Origin: Enterococcus sp. DIV1094
Lineage (GTDB): Bacteria; Bacillota; Bacilli; Lactobacillales; Enterococcaceae
Direction: 5' to 3'
Length of the DNA stretch: 64,000 nt
Assembly: GCF_017316305.2 (NCBI RefSeq)
Contig: NZ_CP147250.1
Span: forward strand, 3,099,001-3,163,000
Shown here: positions 45,035 to 54,053 of the stretch, piece by piece
How positions within the stretch are numbered: the stretch's first letter is position 1
Layout of the letters: each line of letters opens with the position of its first letter
Position numbers and translations under genes: made by a program
The notes under the pieces: generated by a model
The model's input: only the letters and a program-made list of their open reading frames with translations
Told to the model about the DNA's origin: nothing
Database searches by the model: none

Positions 45035-45475
45035 ATGAACTATCATCCCCAAGAAAGTATCATGAGTAAGTTGATCCAATTACAAAGACAAGAACATTCG
45101 ATTATTGCTGCTGTTATAGATAACAAGAATATGATTTTATCGATTGGTAAAACAACTGTCTTTATTGACAATGATCCCACTTCTCATGCTGAAGTAAACG
45201 CAGTAAGACAAGCTTGCAAGAAACTAAATACACATAGACTACCACAAGGTTATTGGTTATATAGTACCTTTGAGCCATGCCCTTTGTGTAGCTCAGCAAT
45301 TATTTGGGCAGGTATAGACGGCGTAGTCTACTCTAATAATCCAGCATACCGTGGAAAAGAGCAAAATTGGTCATTCATATCTTGCGAAGAAGTTCTTCAA
45401 AAAGGATCTTATATACATGATGTTTCATTAATCAAAGATTTCATGATTGATGAGATTAAAGATTATTTTACTTGA
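45035..45475 (+). CDS. Nucleoside/cytidine-type deaminase
   Basis: 146 residues from the ATG at 45035 with AGGAGAG upstream. Zinc deaminase motifs HAEVNA (His51, Glu53) and PCPLCSSAI (Cys82, Cys85), as in the tRNA-adenosine/guanine deaminase superfamily. Substrate not readable; guanine deaminase or nucleoside deaminase are likely. Placed in the accessory region, AT-rich like its neighbours. Confidence 0.85.
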   Translation: MNYHPQESIMSKLIQLQRQEHSIIAAVIDNKNMILSIGKTTVFIDNDPTSHAEVNAVRQACKKLNTHRLPQGYWLYSTFEPCPLCSSAIIWAGIDGVVYSNNPAYRGKEQNWSFISCEEVLQKGSYIHDVSLIKDFMIDEIKDYFT

Positions 45476-45564
45476 TTATCTAAAGTCGATAAATATCTAA
45501 CTGTTTGCATCCAATTCATTTATTCTGTGATTTCACTTATTTTGAAATACAATAATAAAAAAAT

Positions 45565-46017
45565 TCATGTTTCATCTATTAAGTTTTTTTCCAAAACCCT
45601 CATCAACCGTGCAAATTGATCTATCTCCTTTGACACTTCCTTGTATCCCCACTTTTCATATAGTCCTTCATGCTGTGTAGTTATATAAACATTTCTAAAC
45701 CCAATTTCCGTTAATCTACGTTCGCCTATTTCTACTAATTCCTTACTAATGTGATTTCCCCGATATGCTGGTGTGACAAAGACAGTCGCAATATTTGGCG
45801 TGTATTCATTCGTGTAGATAATATCTTTTTTGACAAGAGTACAAAATCCCACAATTTCGTCTTTTTCTTTTGCGATAATCACAGATTCCCAATCTGTGAA
45901 TTCGTGCTTTGCCATTTTATCTGCTGTATACTTTGCTGCCTTCCAATCAAATTGACGAATAGTATTAGCTACTTTAAGCCATTCAGGGTGATCATTCGTT
46001 AAGATGAGATAATCCAT
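45565..46017 (-). CDS. GNAT-family N-acetyltransferase
   Basis: 150 residues. GNAT core: IATVFVTPAYRGNHISKELVEIGERRLTEIGFRNVYITTQ (about 73-113, in parts) and YEKWGYKEV. Acceptor unknown. Ribosome site GAGGAAAA. Convergent with the deaminase gene. Confidence 0.85.
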   Translation of the reverse strand: MDYLILTNDHPEWLKVANTIRQFDWKAAKYTADKMAKHEFTDWESVIIAKEKDEIVGFCTLVKKDIIYTNEYTPNIATVFVTPAYRGNHISKELVEIGERRLTEIGFRNVYITTQHEGLYEKWGYKEVSKEIDQFARLMRVLEKNLIDET

Positions 46018-46052
46018 ACGTTTTCCTCTTTTCTATAATTTAATAACAAAAA

Positions 46053-46075
46053 AACCATCTCACGATGAGATGGTT
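46053..46075 (-). terminator. Terminator of the cold-shock gene
   Basis: AACCATCTCA / TGAGATGGTT, loop of 3 nt, with TTTTTTT on the minus strand. Confidence 0.85.
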
Positions 46076-46092
46076 CAAATTTAAATTTTGAA

Positions 46093-46290
46093 TTATTTCA
46101 TGATATTTACTGCTTGTGGTCCACGTTGACCATCTTCAATATCAAAAGTAACTGCTTGCCCTTCATCTAAAGTCTTAAAGCCGTCACCTTGGATTGCTGA
46201 AAAATGTGCAAACACATCTTGTCCATCTTCCCCAGTGATAAATCCAAAACCTTTGTCTGAGTTAAACCATTTTACTGTACCGTTATTCAT
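46093..46290 (-). CDS. csp: Cold-shock protein
   Basis: 65 residues. RNA-binding motifs KGFGFI (RNP1, about 14-19) and DVFAHF (RNP2-like, about 25-30), full length. Single-strand RNA chaperone. AGGAGG precedes the start. Long upstream AT-rich leader, usual for cold-shock genes. Confidence 0.95.
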   Translation of the reverse strand: MNNGTVKWFNSDKGFGFITGEDGQDVFAHFSAIQGDGFKTLDEGQAVTFDIEDGQRGPQAVNIMK

Positions 46291-47107
46291 ATATATTTCC
46301 TCCTATTACGTAAATCATACGTGTTTTGTTGCAATTAACATTACTTGGTAAAAGGAGTTTTTATAGTGTGAATATATAGCTCAGATTACGTTTCAAATTA
46401 GATTACTAAATCACTATAGCATGTATGATCGAATAACACAAATATGAACTCTTACTGACTGTATTTAGAATTTATTAAACCAATATTCATGTATAAATTT
46501 AGATTCAATTGAGATAGATGATTTTTTGAATTTATTTCGTAAACTCTTTTCGCCTCATTAACCGCTGCCTTGTTCCAATTGTTCCGTATATATATTAGGT
46601 TGCACTTTACTTATTTGATCTTTTCAATTTCACCTTATACTTCCAAGAAAAGTTTTCACCTAACACATCTTCAGAAATCTATTCCGGTTAAATCCTATTT
46701 ATTATTATTGACTCATTTTATATGGATAATTGTATGTATATTAAACGCAAAATCTCACTTTACTTTTGCTCAGAATTTGACCTAAAAGGTCTCAATAAAC
46801 TTCTAACTAAAATCATCTCCTCTGGTTTACATTATAATTGTAAGCTCTTACGAGTAGCCAACTTCTTACGACGCTTGCTTCCCAAATTTTGTCTACCTCT
46901 AAAAAAGTCTTTATATTAATTATCTCACGCTATATCATGTTTTTCTTATCCTTGAATGTATTTTCTTATGATCCCTTAATTCAATCACCCATTGCTTACA
47001 TAATACACTTCTACCTAAAAATGTCGATTGCTAAACTTATATTTACAATTTTTTCTTATTTATCAAAAATCATCAGTGCACTTTTACCTTTTAAATATCT
47101 CATAAAA
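46291..47107. other. 800-bp AT-rich region, no gene supported
   Basis: Contains the csp leader at its left end. Short open frames exist on the plus strand but lack ribosome sites and resemble no family. Likely degenerate mobile DNA next to the IS200 remnant. Confidence 0.5.
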
Positions 47108-47374
47108 TTAAACACACTCATTTTTTTGGGTACACAATAACAGATGGATGTTATCTGGTATTATTTGTACCTGCAAGATTTCTACTCCATTATACTTAAA
47201 TAATCTCTTGATAAGCCCTTGAATAATTGTTTGATAATGATTATAGATGATTCTTCTTCGATAATTTGCTGTAAGTACAATGTGATACTTGAACAGCCAC
47301 TTTGTATAGGCTAAACTATTTGTTTTATTATCTATTTCCTTAACTTTCGTTATCAATATAACCAGAAAAATCAT
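47108..47374 (-). pseudogene. tnpA: IS200/IS605-type transposase TnpA fragment
   Basis: 88-codon frame with IS200-family sequence: NSLAYTKWLFKYHIVLT, YRRRIIY and VQIIPDNIHLLLC (the His-x-His region, here NIHLL). The first HUH histidine is disrupted relative to HIH, and the C-terminal part with the catalytic tyrosine is missing. No tnpB and no clear terminal hairpins nearby. Confidence 0.75.
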
Positions 47375-47495
47375 ATTTTAACGATGTTAAAGGCCTTTTA
47401 TAAAACTATTTATTTTCCACAAACATAGCAGGTGTTTTTCTTTTTCGCTCACTGTGCGATTTCAAATTGATTTAAAGACTATAATAAAATATTTT

Positions 47496-47543
47496 TTCAC
47501 TTTTAGTGAATAAATATATTTATTTCTATACTTCCACTTAAAG
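47496..47543 (+). promoter_or_regulatory. Two palindromic operators for Xre module 2
   Basis: TTCACTTTTAGTGAA (47496-47510) and CACTTAAAGTG (47533-47543) share CACT/AGTG half-sites and lie 37-84 bp upstream of the second Xre gene. This is the usual arrangement of CI-type autoregulation. Confidence 0.6.
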
Positions 47544-47579
47544 TGATAGTAATATTATTTATAGACAAGGAGTGAAAAA

Positions 47580-47924
47580 ATGACTATTGGAATACGAATT
47601 GCTGAATTAAGAAAACAAAAAAATATGAGCCAATCTGATTTAGCTAAAGCTCTGATTGTCGCTCCTAGCACTATAGGAATGTGGGAAACTGATCAACGTG
47701 CTATTAAAGATGACCATTTAAAGCACCTAGCTAACTGTTTTAACGTAAGCGCAGACTATCTTCTTGGAACCCTACATGCGCCTGATTGGGCAGATATAAA
47801 TGATTTAATTGAACTGGACAAACTACTAGAGTCAAACGTCAATATGTCGTATGGTGGGGAAATACTCACATCAGAGCAAATCCAACGTGTAAAGGATATC
47901 CTTACTTCAACATTATTGACCTAG
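47580..47924 (+). CDS. Xre-family repressor, module 2
   Basis: 114 residues with AAGGAGTG upstream of the ATG. Helix-turn-helix (MSQSDLAKALIVAPSTIGMWETDQRAIKDDHLKHLANCFN in parts, about 17-57), then LLGTLHAPDW and ELDKLLESNVNMSYGGEIL, clearly paralogous to module 1. The following ImmA gene is broken. Confidence 0.88.
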   Translation: MTIGIRIAELRKQKNMSQSDLAKALIVAPSTIGMWETDQRAIKDDHLKHLANCFNVSADYLLGTLHAPDWADINDLIELDKLLESNVNMSYGGEILTSEQIQRVKDILTSTLLT

Positions 47925-48060
47925 TGTAGGATATTAATTATAAATATAACATCACTAATCTTTTGATAAATTAAACATTCAAATAAATCACGTTATTTTT
48001 CGAGCATACTAATGGGCAGTTTCATGAAATACTATAGTCATTGTTTTATATTTTTGAGTG

Positions 48061-48290
48061 ATCATATTATGGATTTGGAAGAACTTTTTAGGTTTGTGTT
48101 CATGAACTAGCTCATGCTATTCTTTATTAGAATCTACCTAATTATTATTTATCTACCAGAAAGACACGAAGTAAGTCTGAAAATGAAGCTAATTGTTTTG
48201 CTATAAAACTGGTTGTTTCTCTATACAACGAAGATGCTGATTTTATACAATAAAAGTTGAAGATTTGACGAAAATGTATGGGCTTTCATA
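48061..48290 (+). pseudogene. ImmA/IrrE metallopeptidase remnant, module 2
   Basis: Frames read in sequence: EELF, then after a shift VCVHELAHAILY, stop, NLPNYYLSTRKTRSKSENEANCFAIKLVVSLYNEDADFIQ, stop, and in another frame VEDLTKMYGLS. This parallels the intact ImmA gene at 42821 (AHELGHALFH, ESEANCFASNLIVSLYKEDTET, VEELTRLYGLP). The zinc motif survives as HELAH, but at least one frameshift and two stops make it inactive; the 5' part is missing. Confidence 0.85.
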
Positions 48291-48375
48291 AAAAAGCTCA
48301 TACAGCTTCTTGATCTAACTACGGCCAGTACTTCCAGCCAAAAATGGAAGTAAATGAATTATTTAGGAGGAATAT

Positions 48376-48930
48376 ATGAAAAAGATAGTTACCTTAGGAT
48401 TTATTTTAATTTCAAGTATTACTTTAGGAGCATGCAATAATAATGATTCAAACTCGTCAAGCAATAACTCAAGTTCTTCAGACATAATATTTGAAAGTAG
48501 CTCTACCTCTGATGAGACAGAAACTAGGACCGCTAGTGATACAACTTTTGAAGATGATTCATCAAAAATAGTAATAAAAAATACCGAAGAATTGACAAGT
48601 CAATATGATGTCAATAAAAAGATTTTAGCTATGGAAATTGAATATACTAATAAGGGAGATGAAGCCCAAAGTCCGTGGTTTGCATTTGCAACTTCAATCA
48701 GAGCAATTCAAGAAACAGATACAACCGAAGAAATTTTGAATGGTGCTAACGGTTTATTTGCAGAAGATTATAAACCCGACCTTGTAAAAATGGGAGACAC
48801 TAATGTAAAATCAGGAGCTACTGTTGATGCAGTTATCGGCTTAGTCATTTTATATCCAGGATCACCTATTACTATGCAAGATGTCATGGCTAATGGAGTA
48901 TTTGAAAAAACTATTGAAACTACAAACTAA
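48376..48930 (+). CDS. DUF5067-type lipoprotein
   Basis: 184 residues, TTAGGAGGA ribosome site. Lipoprotein signal with LGAC (Cys at about 20), Ser/Asn-rich linker (about 22-60), then an immunoglobulin-like domain (IVIKNTEELTSQYDVNKKILAMEIEYTNKG ... AQSPWFAFATSIRAIQE, in parts) of DUF5067 type. In enterococcal and streptococcal prophages such lipoproteins sit in the lysogeny module next to the repressor and ImmA. Function unknown. Confidence 0.85.
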   Translation: MKKIVTLGFILISSITLGACNNNDSNSSSNNSSSSDIIFESSSTSDETETRTASDTTFEDDSSKIVIKNTEELTSQYDVNKKILAMEIEYTNKGDEAQSPWFAFATSIRAIQETDTTEEILNGANGLFAEDYKPDLVKMGDTNVKSGATVDAVIGLVILYPGSPITMQDVMANGVFEKTIETTN

Positions 48931-49258
48931 AAAAGTGTAGCAATCTACTATTTTTTAATTGTCTGAATAAAATTACAAAAGAAGCTGAAATAATGTCCAC
49001 AATTAAGATAAAAAAGCATCTTGTCTAGTAGTCCATCTGTCTTTCTTCATGTAGTACCATTTGTAGTACCAATAATAAAATGGCGCTTACATGTTTTTAT
49101 CAACAACGTAAAGTTTCCGGACAAATTATTTCTCTACCAAAAAAGGATGGCTAAATCAGCCATCCTTTCATTTTGGGTACCAGAATGGGTACCATATTTT
49201 ATTTCAAAGCGAACATGTTTTGGGAACTGATTTTTTATCAGTAGCGTAAAACCCTATC
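48931..49258. other. Gap with possible integrase tails and pgi terminator
   Basis: On the minus strand short frames end in integrase-like tails: KRHFIIGTTNGTT then stop (49047-49088), and KYGTHSGTQNER near 49165-49200. Some phage integrases end in such GT-rich tails. A perfect hairpin AAGGATGGCT / AGCCATCCTT (49143-49167) with a minus-strand T run lies here, suited to terminate pgi. The pieces suggest an old integration scar next to pgi. Confidence 0.4.
49143..49167 (-). terminator. Hairpin terminator downstream of pgi
   Basis: 10-bp perfect stem, 5-nt loop, TTTTTT on the minus strand. Confidence 0.7.
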
Positions 49259-50605
49259 CTACAGGCGTTCGTTCAACTCTTTAGCAAGATCTTCAAACCC
49301 TGGTTTACCTAGTAGGGCGAACATGTTTTTCTTATAAGCTTCTACCCCTGGTTGGTCAAATGGGTTGATTCCGTTGATGTAGCCAGAAATGCCGACAGCA
49401 ATTTCAAAGAAGTACATTGTGTAACCTAAAGTGTAAGCATCCATTGCTGGGATTTTTACTAATAGGTTTGGTACGTCGCCGTCTGTGTGGGCTAATAATG
49501 TTCCTTCAAAAGCTTTTGTATTTACAAAGTCAACTTCTTTTCCTTGTAAATAACCAAGTCCATCCAAGTCTTCTGCTTGTTCAGGAATCGTGATCGATTT
49601 ACGTGGTTTTTCAACTTTGACGATTGTTTCAAAGATATTGCGGCGGCCTTCTTGGATAAATTGACCTAGTGAGTGCAAGTCTGTTGAGAAGTTTGCACTT
49701 GAAGGATAGATTCCTTTTTGGTCTTTTCCTTCTGATTCGCCGAATAATTGTTTCCACCACTCAGAGAAGTATTGCATTCCTGGTTCGTAGTTGATCAATA
49801 ATTCAGTAACTTTGCCTTTACGGTAAAGGATGTTACGCATTGCTGCATATTGGTAAGCTTCGTTTTCTTCAAGTTTGTCACTTGAGTAAGCTTTGCTTGC
49901 ATCTGCGGCTCCTTGCATCAAGGCATCGATGTCTGCTCCGCTTGCTGCGATTGGTAGTAAACCAACTGCTGTCAATACAGAGAAACGTCCACCAACATCA
50001 TCAGGAATAACAAATGTTTCCCATCCTTCTGCGTCGGCTTCTACTTTAACAGCGCCTTTTGCTTTGTCTGTTGTTGCGTAGATGCGTTTGTTTGCTTCTT
50101 CTTGTCCATATTTTTTAACAAGTAATTCTTTGAATACACGGAATGCAATGGCTGGCTCAGTCGTTGTTCCTGATTTTGAAATGACATTTACTGAGAAATC
50201 ACGATCGCCGATCACTTCAATCAAATCAGCAAGATAAGTTGAGCTGATTGAGTTTCCAGCGAAGAAAATTTGTGGTGTTTGGCGTTTGTCGCTTCCCAAC
50301 AAGTTGTAGAATGTATGTTGTAGGAAATCGATTGCTGCACGAGCGCCTAAATAAGAACCACCGATACCGATGACTACAAGGACTTCAGAATCAGATTGGA
50401 TTTTCTTAGCAGCTGCTTTGATACGATCAAATTCTTCTTTGTCGTAGTTCGTAGGTAGGTCGATCCATCCTAGGTAGTCGCTGCCTGCGCCTGTTCCTTC
50501 TCGTAATAATTTGTCTGCAGCAGTAACTTGACTCTGCATATAGCCTAACTCATGTTCATTGACAAATGGTGCAACTTTAGAATAGTCAAAATGAATGTGT
50601 GCCAT
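49259..50605 (-). CDS. pgi: Glucose-6-phosphate isomerase
   Basis: 448 residues, full Firmicute length. Signature [14 protein letters not shown] (about 76-89), [15 protein letters not shown] and the later [23 protein letters not shown] (in part). Converts glucose-6-phosphate to fructose-6-phosphate. Monocistronic; GGAGGA upstream of the start. Confidence 0.96.
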   Translation of the reverse strand: MAHIHFDYSKVAPFVNEHELGYMQSQVTAADKLLREGTGAGSDYLGWIDLPTNYDKEEFDRIKAAAKKIQSDSEVLVVIGIGGSYLGARAAIDFLQHTFYNLLGSDKRQTPQIFFAGNSISSTYLADLIEVIGDRDFSVNVISKSGTTTEPAIAFRVFKELLVKKYGQEEANKRIYATTDKAKGAVKVEADAEGWETFVIPDDVGGRFSVLTAVGLLPIAASGADIDALMQGAADASKAYSSDKLEENEAYQYAAMRNILYRKGKVTELLINYEPGMQYFSEWWKQLFGESEGKDQKGIYPSSANFSTDLHSLGQFIQEGRRNIFETIVKVEKPRKSITIPEQAEDLDGLGYLQGKEVDFVNTKAFEGTLLAHTDGDVPNLLVKIPAMDAYTLGYTMYFFEIAVGISGYINGINPFDQPGVEAYKKNMFALLGKPGFEDLAKELNERL

Positions 50606-50717
50606 TTTTGTTCCTCCTTAAAAGTTTCAATCTACAGATATACTTTACGTTTTTTTTGCTTATTTTTCAAGCAAATATACGAGAAGCTTCTAATATTTAC
50701 AAGAAACTTCCATTTTT

Positions 50718-52067
50718 TTAAACTAAGCCTTGCATTGCCATTACTTTTGCGACTTTTTCAAAGCCAGCAACATTGGCACCTAGCAAGAGATTTTTTTCGT
50801 TACCAAAATCTTTGGCAGTTTGACGACAAGTTTGATAGATGGTTGCCATGATGTCATCTAGTTCTGTGTCGACTTGGCTGCTTTCCCAAACAAGGCGTTG
50901 GGAGTTTTGACTCATCTCTAGCGCAGAAACAGCAACTCCACCTGCATTGGCAGCTTTTCCTGGACAATACCAGATGTCTGCTTTTTCAAAAACTGAAACG
51001 GCTTCAAGTGTCGACGGCATGTTTGCGCCTTCGGCTACGATCTTGACACCATTTTCTACTAAGATCTCTGCCAAATCATCATTGATTTCGTTTTGTGTGG
51101 CACAAGGCAAAGCAATATCTGCGGCTTGCTTCAATGTCCAAACAGATTCATTTGCATGATATTCAGCTGACGAGCGTTCTTTGACATATTCTGTCAAACG
51201 GGCTCTTTTGACTTCTTTTAATTCTTTTAACAGATCAAGATCAATGCCTTCTGGATCATAGATGTATCCGCCTGAATCGGAACATGTAACGACTTTTCCA
51301 CCTAGTTCATGGACTTTTTCGATGGCATAGATTGCTACATTTCCACTACCTGAGACAAATACGGTTTTGCCCGCAAATGAATCTTGCTCTTCGTTCAATA
51401 AATGTTTTACATAGTAAACCAAGCCGTAACCCGTTGCTTCTGTTCGAATCTTGCTTCCCCAGAAATCGAGTGGTTTCCCTGTCAACACACCGGCATCGTA
51501 TTGCTTCAAACGTTTATAGGCACCATACAGATAGCCGATTTCGCGTGCACCAACGCCGATATCTCCAGCAGGTACGTCGATTGAAGGTCCGATATGCTTC
51601 GCTAGTTCTAACATGAAACTTTGACAAAAGCGCATGATTTCATTATCTGATTTTCCTTTTGGATCAAAGTCACTTCCGCCTTTACCGCCGCCAATCGGCA
51701 GACCAGTTAGGCTGTTTTTGAAAATTTGTTCAAATGCTAAGAATTTTAAAATACTCAAGTTGACACTTGGATGAAAACGTAAGCCACCTTTATATGGTCC
51801 GATGGCTGAATTGTATTGGATTCGATAACCACGATTCACTTGCCAGTTTCCTTGATCATCTTGCCAAGGTACACGGAATTGGATCACGCGTTCTGGTTCA
51901 ACTAATATCCCTAGAATATTTTTTTCAATATATTCTGGATTTTTTTCTAAAAATTGGATGACCGTGGGCATAAATTCATCGACCGCTTGTAAAAACTCGC
52001 TTTGGCCTTCATCTTTTTGGTGAAGTTTTTCTTGTATCGATTGTACATATTCTTTTGCATTTGACAT
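50718..52067 (-). CDS. gdhA: NADP-specific glutamate dehydrogenase
   Basis: 449 residues of the hexameric small-type GDH. PIGGGKGGSDFDPKGKS (about 122-138) holds the catalytic lysine, and SGSGNVAIYAIEKV is the Rossmann motif. Aminates 2-oxoglutarate with NADPH. GGAGCG upstream of the start. Confidence 0.95.
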   Translation of the reverse strand: MSNAKEYVQSIQEKLHQKDEGQSEFLQAVDEFMPTVIQFLEKNPEYIEKNILGILVEPERVIQFRVPWQDDQGNWQVNRGYRIQYNSAIGPYKGGLRFHPSVNLSILKFLAFEQIFKNSLTGLPIGGGKGGSDFDPKGKSDNEIMRFCQSFMLELAKHIGPSIDVPAGDIGVGAREIGYLYGAYKRLKQYDAGVLTGKPLDFWGSKIRTEATGYGLVYYVKHLLNEEQDSFAGKTVFVSGSGNVAIYAIEKVHELGGKVVTCSDSGGYIYDPEGIDLDLLKELKEVKRARLTEYVKERSSAEYHANESVWTLKQAADIALPCATQNEINDDLAEILVENGVKIVAEGANMPSTLEAVSVFEKADIWYCPGKAANAGGVAVSALEMSQNSQRLVWESSQVDTELDDIMATIYQTCRQTAKDFGNEKNLLLGANVAGFEKVAKVMAMQGLV

Positions 52068-52179
52068 AGGTTCACGCTCCTTTATTCTTCTGACTTTATT
52101 TTAGCTTATTTCAATCATAGGTCAAAACATTTTCTGCGAATCGTCATCAAATATGCTACACTCTCTGTGAGGTGAGAAA

Positions 52180-53439
52180 ATGGAAAAAACTTATGACGTG
52201 ATTGTTGTTGGTGCAGGAACAAGTGGCATGATGGCTGCAATCAGTGCGGCGGAGTATGGTGCGAAAGTCCTGTTGATCGAAAAAAATAAAAAAGCGGGCA
52301 AAAAATTATTGATGACTGGTGGCGGTCGATGTAATGTCACAAATAATCGCCCCGTCGATGATTTGATTGCGCATATCCCTGGAAATGGTAAATTCTTATA
52401 TAGTACGTTTTCTCAATGGAACAATTTCGATATCATGGAATTCTTTGAATCACAAGGGGTTCATTTAAAAGAAGAAGATCACGGACGAATGTTTCCGGTG
52501 ACGAATAAATCGAAAACGATCATTGACGCATTAGTTCATCGTCTGAATGAATTGAACGTCACGATGTTTTTTGGTGAACGTGTTGAAAAGTTGATCCATA
52601 AAGAGAATCAAATCTATGGTGTACGTACGGAATTTGATGAATTTAAAGCAAAATGTGTCATTTTGACGACGGGTGGTCGAACGTATCCTTCGACTGGTGC
52701 AACGGGTGATGGGTATAAGTTGGTCAAAAAAGTGGGGCATACTGTCACGCCCCTTTATGCAACAGAATCTCCGTTGATCTCTGAGGAGCCTTTTATTGCT
52801 GATAAAGTGTTACAAGGTCTTTCTTTACAAGATATTACATTGCGCGTCTTGAATCCAAAAGGGAAAGTGATCACGGAACATACGATGGATCTTTTATTTA
52901 CCCACTTTGGGATCTCTGGCCCTGCTGCTTTACGATGTTCGAGTTTTATTAACAACGAACTACAAAAAACACAAGTGCCTGTCACTGTATCTTTAGATTG
53001 TTTTCCGACGAAGTCTGTGCAAGAACTGGTACAAGAGTTAACAGAGTTGAGTAAAGAATCGAAAAAGAATCTAGCCAATGCTTGGCGTGGTTTTCTACCT
53101 GAACGTCTGCTACAGTTTTATCTTGAGCGTTTAGAAATGACGGAGTTGACTGGTAGTCAAACAACGGAAAAACAAATTCAGGAGTTTGCTGCATTATGTA
53201 AAAATTTCGAGATGTTGATCCACAAGACATTTCCGATCGAGAAATCTTTTGTGACAGGTGGCGGTGTCTCTTTAAAAGAGGTCAACCCGAAAACAATGGA
53301 AAGTAAACGATTGAGTGGTTTGTTCTTTGGCGGAGAGTTACTTGATGTCAATGGCTATACAGGCGGCTTTAATATTACTGCAGCTTTTGCTACTGGGCGA
53401 GTTTCAGGGATGCATGCAGCGATGCAAAGTCAGTGGTAA
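52180..53439 (+). CDS. BaiN/HI0933-family flavoprotein oxidoreductase
   Basis: 419 residues. FAD Rossmann fold VIVVGAGTSGMMAAISAA (about 8-25), GKKLLMTGGGRCNVTNN (about 44-60), ILTTGGRTYPSTGATGDGY and the C-terminal GLFFGGELLDVNGYTGGFNITAAFATG (in parts). Family with unknown physiological substrate. GAGGTG ribosome site. Confidence 0.92.
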   Translation: MEKTYDVIVVGAGTSGMMAAISAAEYGAKVLLIEKNKKAGKKLLMTGGGRCNVTNNRPVDDLIAHIPGNGKFLYSTFSQWNNFDIMEFFESQGVHLKEEDHGRMFPVTNKSKTIIDALVHRLNELNVTMFFGERVEKLIHKENQIYGVRTEFDEFKAKCVILTTGGRTYPSTGATGDGYKLVKKVGHTVTPLYATESPLISEEPFIADKVLQGLSLQDITLRVLNPKGKVITEHTMDLLFTHFGISGPAALRCSSFINNELQKTQVPVTVSLDCFPTKSVQELVQELTELSKESKKNLANAWRGFLPERLLQFYLERLEMTELTGSQTTEKQIQEFAALCKNFEMLIHKTFPIEKSFVTGGGVSLKEVNPKTMESKRLSGLFFGGELLDVNGYTGGFNITAAFATGRVSGMHAAMQSQW

Positions 53440-53444
53440 TAACT

Positions 53445-53545
53445 AAAAAAGCAAAACAATACTTGAATGCAGTCATCTTTGAAAGGCAACGTGTGTCGTT
53501 TGCCTTTCAAGGGCGCTCATTCCGTATTTGTTTTGCTTTTTTTAG
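53445..53545. terminator. Nested inverted repeats between flavoprotein and ebsC genes
   Basis: Outer arms AAAAAAGCAAAACAA-TAC / GTATTTGTTTTGCTTTTTT enclose an inner hairpin CTTTGAAAGGCAA / TTTGCCTTTCAAGG. T runs on both strands make this a strong bidirectional terminator of the convergent genes. Confidence 0.8.
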
Positions 53546-53547
53546 TT

Positions 53548-54033
53548 CTAACTCTTGATATCAACAAATGTTGCATTGGTCAACTCGGCGATGGCTTCTG
53601 GAGCTAGCTCTATTTGCAGTCCTCGTTTTCCAGCAGAAATGATGATTTGATCATACGCTCTTGCCTGTTCTTCAATAAATGTAGGAAATAACTTTTTCAT
53701 CCCAATTGGTGAACAACCACCTCGGATATAGCCAGTTGTTTTTTCTAAATCTTTCAGGTGGAGCATTTCTACTTTTTTATTGCCAGATGCTTTTGCTAGT
53801 TTCTTTAAATCCAGTTCGGTGCTTCCAGGGATCACAGCGACGATTGGACCTGTGTTATTGCCGACTGCCACTAATGTTTTAAATATCCTGTCTTCACTTC
53901 CAGGCAACTGATCTGCAACGGATGAGGCACTGATATGGTCTTCATCCCAAGCGTATTCATGTTCTGTATAAGCGATCTTTTTTTGTTCGACCATGCGTAT
54001 CGCATTGGTTTTTACTTGTTTCTTTTTTGCCAA
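53548..54033 (-). CDS. ebsC: Cys-tRNA(Pro)/Cys-tRNA(Cys) deacylase YbaK/EbsC
   Basis: 161 residues if started at the TTG at 54033 (MAKKKQVKTNAIRMVEQ), with GAAGGTG 5-8 bp upstream; a GTG 9 bp earlier overlaps the ribosome site. YbaK-type deacylase: VFKTLV-like FKTLVAVGN, GYIRGGCSPIGMKK (about 110-123) contains the conserved G-x-x-P substrate loop. Removes mischarged cysteine from tRNA-Pro. Confidence 0.9.
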   Translation of the reverse strand: MAKKKQVKTNAIRMVEQKKIAYTEHEYAWDEDHISASSVADQLPGSEDRIFKTLVAVGNNTGPIVAVIPGSTELDLKKLAKASGNKKVEMLHLKDLEKTTGYIRGGCSPIGMKKLFPTFIEEQARAYDQIIISAGKRGLQIELAPEAIAELTNATFVDIKS

Positions 54034-54053
54034 AATATTCACCTTCGTCTAGC

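Noticed and set aside
46570..47140. Three overlapping plus-strand frames of 65-83 codons
   Set aside because: AT-rich, no ribosome sites, hydrophobic by composition, no family resemblance.
49021..49230. Plus-strand frame of 69 codons
   Set aside because: Opposite integrase-like tails and the pgi terminator; no ribosome site.
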